Shown here piece after piece: positions 48,833 to 54,220 of a DNA stretch of 54,220 nucleotides. The translations under genes were made by a program, and so were the position numbers. Under the pieces are notes generated by a model. That model ran no database searches, had not been told where the DNA came from, and was given only the letters and a program-made list of their open reading frames with translations. The DNA comes from an uncultured bacterium (lineage in GTDB: Bacteria; Cyanobacteriota; Vampirovibrionia; Gastranaerophilales; Gastranaerophilaceae), in NCBI GenBank assembly GCA_900551965.1, contig URYF01000003.1:1-54220 (forward strand), given 5' to 3'. Each line of letters begins with the position of its first letter. Position 1 is the first letter of the stretch.

Positions 48833-49083
48833 TAAAGAGTCAGATGTAAATCTGGCTCTTTATTTATTATTAAGCGGAAGACAGTCTCTCACTCGGGATT
48901 GCTGCTCAAGCCATTTTCGCAGCAATCGGAGTTCAATCCTATCGGATATGCGCCCTCGTAAGGCTCGTGCCTCTCGCCAACGATGGCGCTAAAGCCTCGT
49001 GCCCTCAAATCTTGGAGAATGAAATCCAATCTAGATACGGAGCACCTACTTATCTCATGCCCATTAAGAGTCAGATGTAAATC
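48830..49083 (+). repeat. direct repeat of the tRNA 3' end flanking a 208-bp GC-richer segment
   Basis: CCATAAAGAGTCAGATGTAA at 48830 recurs as CCATTAAGAGTCAGATGTAA at 49061 (23 bp with one mismatch, including the CCA and half the terminator). Between them is a GC-rich stretch with a 9-bp stem GATTGCTGC/GCAGCAATC near 48899-48936 and several short hairpins. No gene is visible in it. Confidence 0.65.
48834..48861 (+). terminator. terminator of tRNA-Gly
   Basis: AAAGAGTCAGA pairs with TCTGGCTCTTT (one G-T wobble), loop TGTAAA, followed by ATTTATTATT. Confidence 0.7.
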
Positions 49084-49100
49084 ATGTTTTTTATTAGTAA

Positions 49101-49460
49101 TTACTTTTTAATAATTTTTGATATACTTTTGCCGACTTTAACGACACCTTTATCAAGTCCGTGTCCAATTATATAACCGCCTACTGCGCCAATTAAGCCG
49201 GCTCCCGGTATTGGGGTTAAGAATGTTCCGGCAATTACTCCACCTCCTGTTAATACAGGTGCGCAGACTCCTTTTTCTTTTATAACCATTTTTAGTGCGG
49301 TTACAGCACCTTTATTTTTATTTTTTAAGAAAATGTCTTTCATCTCAAATACAGATTTAGCATTGGTTTTGCCATACTGAATCCCCTTTTTTACTGCACT
49401 TGTGTTTTTTATTGTTTTAACTCCGCGATATAACGGAGATAGTATTTTGGTGATTAACAT
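49101..49460 (-). CDS. 119-aa glycine-rich hydrophobic protein, unknown
   Basis: 119 aa. Basic helical N-terminus (ITKILSPLYRGVKTIKNTSA), middle GAVTALKMVIKEKGVCAPVL, then a Gly/Ala/Ile-rich stretch (GGGVIAGTFLTPIPGAGLIG and AVGGYIIGHGLDKGVVKVGK) like the glycine zippers of the 391- and 265-aa proteins. It lacks the Asn/Tyr tail and the PY-x-NDIM motif. A Shine-Dalgarno AAGG is very near the ATG. Membrane insertion is plausible. Related to the paralogue pair only by style. Confidence 0.55.
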   Translation of the reverse strand: MLITKILSPLYRGVKTIKNTSAVKKGIQYGKTNAKSVFEMKDIFLKNKNKGAVTALKMVIKEKGVCAPVLTGGGVIAGTFLTPIPGAGLIGAVGGYIIGHGLDKGVVKVGKSISKIIKK

Positions 49461-49575
49461 ACCTTAAATAACTTTCTGCCTTTTGTATATATTTATATAA
49501 AAACATTTCGAATTATATAATTGCGTCTATTGTTTATCTTTTTTGGAGTTATATACATGTTTCCACCAACATTAT

Positions 49576-49673
49576 CGTCCTTGCGAGAAAATCTATGATT
49601 TTTGAAGCAATCCAGTATCATATTGAGATTGAATAAAATTTTTCGGACTGCTTCGCTGTCGCTTGCTGTAACG
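49576..49673. repeat. degenerate REP-like inverted pair
   Basis: CGTCCTTGCGAG with GAAGCAATCC (49576-49612) and an inverted, decayed partner (CGGACTGCTTCGCTGTCGCT then TGCTGTAACG, to 49673). It resembles the units at 21209-21357. The rest of 49461-49774 holds A/T-rich sequence and the promoter of the next gene. Confidence 0.5.
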
Positions 49674-49722
49674 TGTGTTTTTTTATTTAGTGGAATTTGG
49701 TATATAAGTTCTTTTTTTTAGC

Positions 49723-49752
49723 TTGAATTTATTTACTACTTTCTATTATAAT
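49723..49752 (+). promoter_or_regulatory. promoter of the 192-aa gene
   Basis: TTGAAT (49723-49728), 18 bp, TATAAT (49747-49752), 22 bp before the ATG at 49775. Confidence 0.5.
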
Positions 49753-49774
49753 AGAATATAGCTGGAGGGAAAAT

Positions 49775-50353
49775 ATGAAACATTTTGTTGTATTTTTAAT
49801 ATCTTTGGTAATTTTGATAATTGCATTATCCAATACTCATATGTTTTTGAAAACTCGTAATGGAGCACCTTTTGAGTGTTTTAAAACCGAAACATCTGAG
49901 GCTTTACCTCCTATACTTTCAGGGTACTTGTTGAATGCTAATATACGCTACCATCTTTATAAGATGCCTAATTATGTTATAGATTTACTGACGTATGACA
50001 AAAATTTTTCTATTATTTATAAGTCCGGTCCGAAATTTACAATAATAGTTTTCCCTTCAAAGTTGGAAGTTGCGGATTCTGCGAATTTTCAAGTCTTTTA
50101 TGATAAATTAAAAGATTTGCATAAACAATATTCTTCATCTTTTAACTTAATTGTTAGGGATGAATCAGTAGCTCCTGTTTTTAATCAACAGTATGACAGG
50201 GTTGCATATAAGGATTTGCGGGAACATTGTTCTGTATTTTGTTTGATAAATCCGCAAAACAATTTGATGTTTGGTTTTAAACGTATAACAAATACCGAAA
50301 CAGAAGCTTTAGAGGCGGTATTTCAACAGTTTAATGATTTGATTAAAAAATAA
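49775..50353 (+). CDS. 192-aa membrane-anchored protein, possibly thioredoxin-fold without CxxC
   Basis: GGAGGG before the ATG. A signal anchor (FVVFLISLVILIIALSNTHM) leads to an exported domain: KFTIIVFPSKLEVADSANFQ, YDKLKDLHKQYSSSFNLIVR, DLREHCSVFCLINPQNNLMF, ETEALEAVFQQFNDLIKK. The order of a strand, helix, strand, Cys-containing strand and helix is like thioredoxin folds, but no CxxC is present (Cys residues are in HCSVFC). It is followed 99 bp later by the AsmA-family gene. Family not recognised with certainty. Confidence 0.5.
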   Translation: MKHFVVFLISLVILIIALSNTHMFLKTRNGAPFECFKTETSEALPPILSGYLLNANIRYHLYKMPNYVIDLLTYDKNFSIIYKSGPKFTIIVFPSKLEVADSANFQVFYDKLKDLHKQYSSSFNLIVRDESVAPVFNQQYDRVAYKDLREHCSVFCLINPQNNLMFGFKRITNTETEALEAVFQQFNDLIKK

Positions 50354-50452
50354 TATGACTTAATGTAAAGCGCATTACTTGATTTCTGGGAATTGAAGCA
50401 TGTTTATCCTATACTTCTATTAGGATATTTAGATATTTCTTATGGAGGCTTT

Positions 50453-53400
50453 ATGAAGAAATTCCTGAAAATAACCGGTTATGTGTTTTTATCTTTGCTG
50501 GTTTGTTTATATTTAGTTTTTTTGTTTGTTTTGCCAAATAAAATTGATTTGAATGTTTATAAACCTGAAATTCAAAAACTGGTTAAAGATAATACTGATT
50601 TAACTGTTGATTTTGATAGGGTTGATGTTATTACGAGTCCGTTTTTAGAAGCTGGGATTAAAACTAAAAATATAAAAGTTAAACTTCCTGATGATTCCTT
50701 GTTATTTAGTGCGGAATCATTTAAGGGGAAAGTTTTTTTGCCTAGTCTTTTGTGGCTTAGTGTAAAGGTTTCTTGTGCGGAGTTTGAGTCTCCTGAATTG
50801 AATGTAGAAATTATTAACAGTGAGAAATATAAAGTTGCAAAAGTTTATGAGGATCTTGTCAATAGAAAAAGAGCTCAAAGAAGATTAAACCCTCCTCAAG
50901 AAGTTATAGATGAGGCTAATCAGCTTCCGTTTGACCCAGCTTCGATTAAGCTTGTTATTCCGGCATTAAAGTTGAATAACTATAAGGCGGTGATTGATGA
51001 TACAAAATCTTCTCATAAGTTGACCTTACGGGGTGAAAATTTAAAGGCGGGATATTTTAACGGAAAAGTTGCAACTTTAAAAACCGAAGCCGAGTTTTTA
51101 AGTGATAATGACAAGAATATTACTGCTAATTTGGATATAAATACTTTTGTTCCTGCTTTTACTCCAAGCCAGGAAGAAGAGGATGATGAAGCTGTTTTTG
51201 CTCTTCCGTTTGTTAATCCGGTTAGTGAGTATCGTGCATATAATTTGAAATCCGATATTAATTCAAAATTAAAAATCAGGCAAAGTAAAAAAGATAATAA
51301 AATTTGGGCAAAAGGATTTGTAAATATTGACAAAACAACAATAACAATGTCCGGGTTACAGCTGCCGGAGTCTTATTTATATCTGAAGGCAAAAGGAAAA
51401 TCTGCAGAAGTAGATTCTAATTTATATATAACAGGCAGTGAATATTTGAAACTCGCCGGAGAAGTTGATTATAGTGAAAAGCCTTATATTGATTTGTCGC
51501 TCAAGTCTTCAAAAGTTTATTTTAGTAATTTGCTAAATATTGTGAAAGCTTATTTAGATACTATTCATATAAAAAATGATATTGCAAGTATGAGTGCAAG
51601 CGGATACTTGTTCTCTAATTTTAGAATAAAGACTAATTTTGAGGATTTGGAGTCTGATGGTAAATTTATAATAAGAGATGGTAACATTTTTAATCGAAAT
51701 ATGGGGCTGTTATTTAATGATATAAATGCAAATTTAATATTTGACGAAAATGTTTTCCGGGTAAGAAATACTCATGTATTGATAAATAAGCAGCCATTAT
51801 ATGTGTCCGGAAAAATTGATGCAAATTCTATTGCAAATGTTAATATTCAGGCAGATAGAATACCGCTACCCGGTTTATATAAGGCATTTGCTCCACGGGA
51901 TATTAAAAATGCTTATGATTTAAAATCAGGGTTTTTAACTCTTAATACCAAGGTTGTTGGTGAGATAAAAGATATTGCGGCATTATGTACGGCAGAACTT
52001 ACTGATTTTGTGGTTGTAGATAGGGGCGGTAAGTTTACCGTATCTAATAAACTTGCACGTGTTGGTGTTACTAATTTCTCCGGTGTAATTCGCGGGAAAA
52101 TGAAAAACCAAGAATTTAAACTTGATTTGCCTGCAACGAAATCTGTTATTGCTGATGATTTAATTATTGCTAATATTGAGGATAAAGATATTGTTTTAAA
52201 GGAATCTAAGTTGAAATTAAATAATAGTTCAACTATAAGTTTTAGCGGTAAAGTTGCCGATTATCTTTCAAACCCTTCCGTGAAAATTATTGCAAAAGGT
52301 ATATTGGCTGATTCTGATTTGAAAATTCTGGCAGGAGAAGCGCTTGCACCATATTTAGATTCTAAAGGCGGAATTCCTTTAAAAGCTGATTTTGAATCTA
52401 AGGGTGATAAAATGAAGGCTGTTGTTCAAATGCAGTCAAGTGCTAATGCTTATATTACTCCGGTGAAGTTAGATGAGTTTGTCGGCAGAGAGCTTTTGGT
52501 TCAACTTCTGGCAGAAAAGAATAAAGATACTGTTAAGGTTTATAAATCTGGGCTGTATGTAAGACGTCCGAATGCGGTATTTAGAGATAATCTTGCATTA
52601 AATCTTTTGAATTCTGTTGAGGTAATCGGTGTTCGTGCAATGGTATCAAACCTGAGCACAAAACCGTTTGTAAACCTGTTTAAAATTACTATTCCTAAAG
52701 ATTTGAACGGTTCTATCTGTGTATTTCCGAAATCTAAGTTTACTTTTGGCGGACATTTATATTCTTTTGGAAACTTCTCAAATATGAAAATCAGCGGTGA
52801 TTTCAATATAAGAAATTTAAGCATTCCTGAAGTTATGACGAATGTTCGTAATATTTCAATGAATTTAGCTTCTAGAGATATAAAAATAAATATTAATGAT
52901 GTAAATGCAAATGGCTCAGATTTCAATATTAATATGCTGACTAACTGGAAATTGCTGTCTCAGATGCGATTGGCTGATGTCAGGGTTTATTCAAGATTGG
53001 TTGATGTTGATAAATTGTTGAAAGTTTCCGATTCGTTGATGAAATCTCTTCCAAAATCAGGTAATGCGGCAGTGTCATCAGCTCCGGCTGATATTCCTGT
53101 TGAAATCTTGAGAGGAGCAATAAACTTGCGCAAAATTACAACGGGTGATATTGTTGTTCAAAATACTACGGGGAATATTTCATTATTTAAAAATGTTTTA
53201 TATTTGAACAAGTTAAGAACTATTCCGATGGGCGGAAATGTCAACGGTGATGCATCAATGAATCTTGTATCAACAGAACTTAATGCAAAGTTAAGCGGTA
53301 AAAATTTTAATATAGAAAAAGTTCTGTTAGATGCTATGAAGATGAAAGATATGCTCTCCGGAAATCTTAATTTCATTGCTGATATCTCATTAAAAGGAAC

Positions 53401-54211
53401 AACAGTGGAAGAGCAGATGAAGACATTAAAAGGTTATGTTGATTTTAATGTTAAAGACGGACAGTTAGGACCGTTTGGAAAGTTTGAGAATTTCTTGATG
53501 GCTGAAAATCTCAGAGAAAATGCGTTTTTCTCATCAACTATCGGGTCTGTAATTACAAATATTGTAACAATTGATACTTCTCACTTTAATACATTATACG
53601 GACACTTAACTTTTAATGATGGTTTTGCTGATATTGCACCGATAAAAAGTCAGGGTGATGTAATGTCTATGTATATTGCAGGTAAAGTCGGATTAGTCGA
53701 TAACAGTGCTGATTTGAAACTTCGAGGAAAACTGGCTTCAACTTTTTCTGATAGTTTAGGGCCATTGGCAAATATCAATCCTGTTAACTTAATAAAAAAT
53801 ACTCCGGGATTAAATATAGTAGCAGCAAAAACTTTTGCTATATTCTGTGAAGCTGTATCAGAAGAAGAAATGCAGGCTCTTCCGTCACTTGCGGAAGGTA
53901 AATCAGATGACTATGCTACCAAATTCCAGATAGTACTGCGCGGAGATACCAGAAAACCTCTTAAAATGATAAAATCATTCAAGTGGTTGGCATTAGACTC
54001 AGAAATTGAAAGTGCCAAGAATTTTGTAGATACAATCCCGATACCGGAACCGGGTGAAGAAGGTTTATCTGTTGATGAACTTATAAAATTAAGGGCTGAA
54101 CAAGCTGCAGATAGCGGAAAAGCTGATTCGAAATTGGAAAAAGAAGAAAGTGCAGGTTCCCTTATGGATAAAATTAAAAGTAAATTTAAAAAAGATGAAT
54201 CTAAGATATAA
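50453..54211 (+). CDS. AsmA-family envelope protein
   Basis: 1252 aa from ATG 50453 (product begins MKKFLKITGYVFLSLLVCLY), with GGAGG upstream; the frame from 50393 adds 20 unlikely residues. N-terminal membrane helix (about 5-25) followed by more than 1100 residues of repeated beta strands, as in AsmA/TamB/YhdP bridge-like proteins. C-terminal AsmA blocks: LNFIADISLKGTTVEEQMKT, LKGYVDFNVKDGQLGPFGKF, NTLYGHLTFNDGFADIAP, and KGVSS-type ends; the last 40 residues form a Glu/Lys-rich helical tail. These proteins are thought to carry phospholipids between membranes of Gram-negative envelopes. A stop at 54211 is in the window. Confidence 0.85.
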   Translation: MKKFLKITGYVFLSLLVCLYLVFLFVLPNKIDLNVYKPEIQKLVKDNTDLTVDFDRVDVITSPFLEAGIKTKNIKVKLPDDSLLFSAESFKGKVFLPSLLWLSVKVSCAEFESPELNVEIINSEKYKVAKVYEDLVNRKRAQRRLNPPQEVIDEANQLPFDPASIKLVIPALKLNNYKAVIDDTKSSHKLTLRGENLKAGYFNGKVATLKTEAEFLSDNDKNITANLDINTFVPAFTPSQEEEDDEAVFALPFVNPVSEYRAYNLKSDINSKLKIRQSKKDNKIWAKGFVNIDKTTITMSGLQLPESYLYLKAKGKSAEVDSNLYITGSEYLKLAGEVDYSEKPYIDLSLKSSKVYFSNLLNIVKAYLDTIHIKNDIASMSASGYLFSNFRIKTNFEDLESDGKFIIRDGNIFNRNMGLLFNDINANLIFDENVFRVRNTHVLINKQPLYVSGKIDANSIANVNIQADRIPLPGLYKAFAPRDIKNAYDLKSGFLTLNTKVVGEIKDIAALCTAELTDFVVVDRGGKFTVSNKLARVGVTNFSGVIRGKMKNQEFKLDLPATKSVIADDLIIANIEDKDIVLKESKLKLNNSSTISFSGKVADYLSNPSVKIIAKGILADSDLKILAGEALAPYLDSKGGIPLKADFESKGDKMKAVVQMQSSANAYITPVKLDEFVGRELLVQLLAEKNKDTVKVYKSGLYVRRPNAVFRDNLALNLLNSVEVIGVRAMVSNLSTKPFVNLFKITIPKDLNGSICVFPKSKFTFGGHLYSFGNFSNMKISGDFNIRNLSIPEVMTNVRNISMNLASRDIKININDVNANGSDFNINMLTNWKLLSQMRLADVRVYSRLVDVDKLLKVSDSLMKSLPKSGNAAVSSAPADIPVEILRGAINLRKITTGDIVVQNTTGNISLFKNVLYLNKLRTIPMGGNVNGDASMNLVSTELNAKLSGKNFNIEKVLLDAMKMKDMLSGNLNFIADISLKGTTVEEQMKTLKGYVDFNVKDGQLGPFGKFENFLMAENLRENAFFSSTIGSVITNIVTIDTSHFNTLYGHLTFNDGFADIAPIKSQGDVMSMYIAGKVGLVDNSADLKLRGKLASTFSDSLGPLANINPVNLIKNTPGLNIVAAKTFAIFCEAVSEEEMQALPSLAEGKSDDYATKFQIVLRGDTRKPLKMIKSFKWLALDSEIESAKNFVDTIPIPEPGEEGLSVDELIKLRAEQAADSGKADSKLEKEESAGSLMDKIKSKFKKDESKI

Positions 54212-54220
54212 ATAATAAAG

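Noticed and set aside
52540..52926. 128-aa minus-strand frame within the AsmA gene
   Set aside because: Shadow frame with no independent signals.
1..54220. CRISPR array, prophage or insertion sequence
   Set aside because: No spaced direct-repeat series, integrase, transposase or phage structural gene was found.

Overview
The window looks like a chromosomal segment of a low-GC gut cyanobacterial relative of the Melainabacteria/Vampirovibrionia type (order Gastranaerophilales is my best guess). The basis is the A/T-rich sequence, a type IV prepilin whose N-terminus reads FTLAEVLITLGVVGVIAAMT, a signal-peptide protein with three SLH repeats, an AsmA-like envelope protein (implying a Gram-negative envelope) and many small lineage-specific proteins. 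The lineage is inferred from motif style, not from a database search. Nothing looks like a prophage, an insertion sequence or a CRISPR array.

Layout. 1-8100: a partial uridine kinase-like gene, a 57-aa small gene, two paralogous glycine-zipper proteins, a GGDEF-type protein with a degenerate active site, a 623-aa AMMECR1-like plus helical-toroid protein, and a 501-aa protein with helical ends. 8100-17535: an acyltransferase, a TIGR02757 protein, rsgA-ispA-DUF212, a two-component system followed by tadA, dciA, nrnA and yihY. 17600-21660: the SLH protein, a 48-aa gene, a structured leader and a prepilin gene preceded by a G9 tract, followed by dispersed repeats. 21678-29450: surE, then prfA-ylxR-infB-(82-aa orf)-rbfA-truB-DUF2993-GerMN, a compact translation-factor/ribosome-maturation run. 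29500-39330: a HicB-like gene, DUF3137, a P-loop kinase, glyQ with two tandem APC permeases, a CopG protein and a minus-strand run nanE-orf-ROK kinase-orf-ubiA. 39400-47430: M16 peptidase, type-4 uracil-DNA glycosylase, a small envelope protein, a NhaC/YuiF-type transporter and dnaE. 47465-54211: lineage-specific genes, tRNA-Gly(GCC) with a duplicated 3' end, and an AsmA-family protein.

The main signals beyond ordinary annotation are these. (1) The only start codon with a strong Shine-Dalgarno for the prepilin (ATG at 20232) is one base out of frame across a G9 homopolymer; one more G would fuse it to the prepilin without a stop, so this looks like a phase-variation switch. (2) Two uncharacterised genes (57 aa and 501 aa) share a composite promoter: a TTTGTAACAA box exactly 25 bp upstream of a sigma-28-like TAAA-N16-GCCG promoter. 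Similar boxes lie 84-97 bp upstream of three further unknown genes, suggesting a regulon. (3) A 70-bp element with variable but paired stems occurs twice. (4) The two glycine-zipper paralogues share a PY-x-NDIM C-terminal motif. (5) prfA and nrnA appear to be leaderless. (6) Two signalling proteins have eroded active sites.
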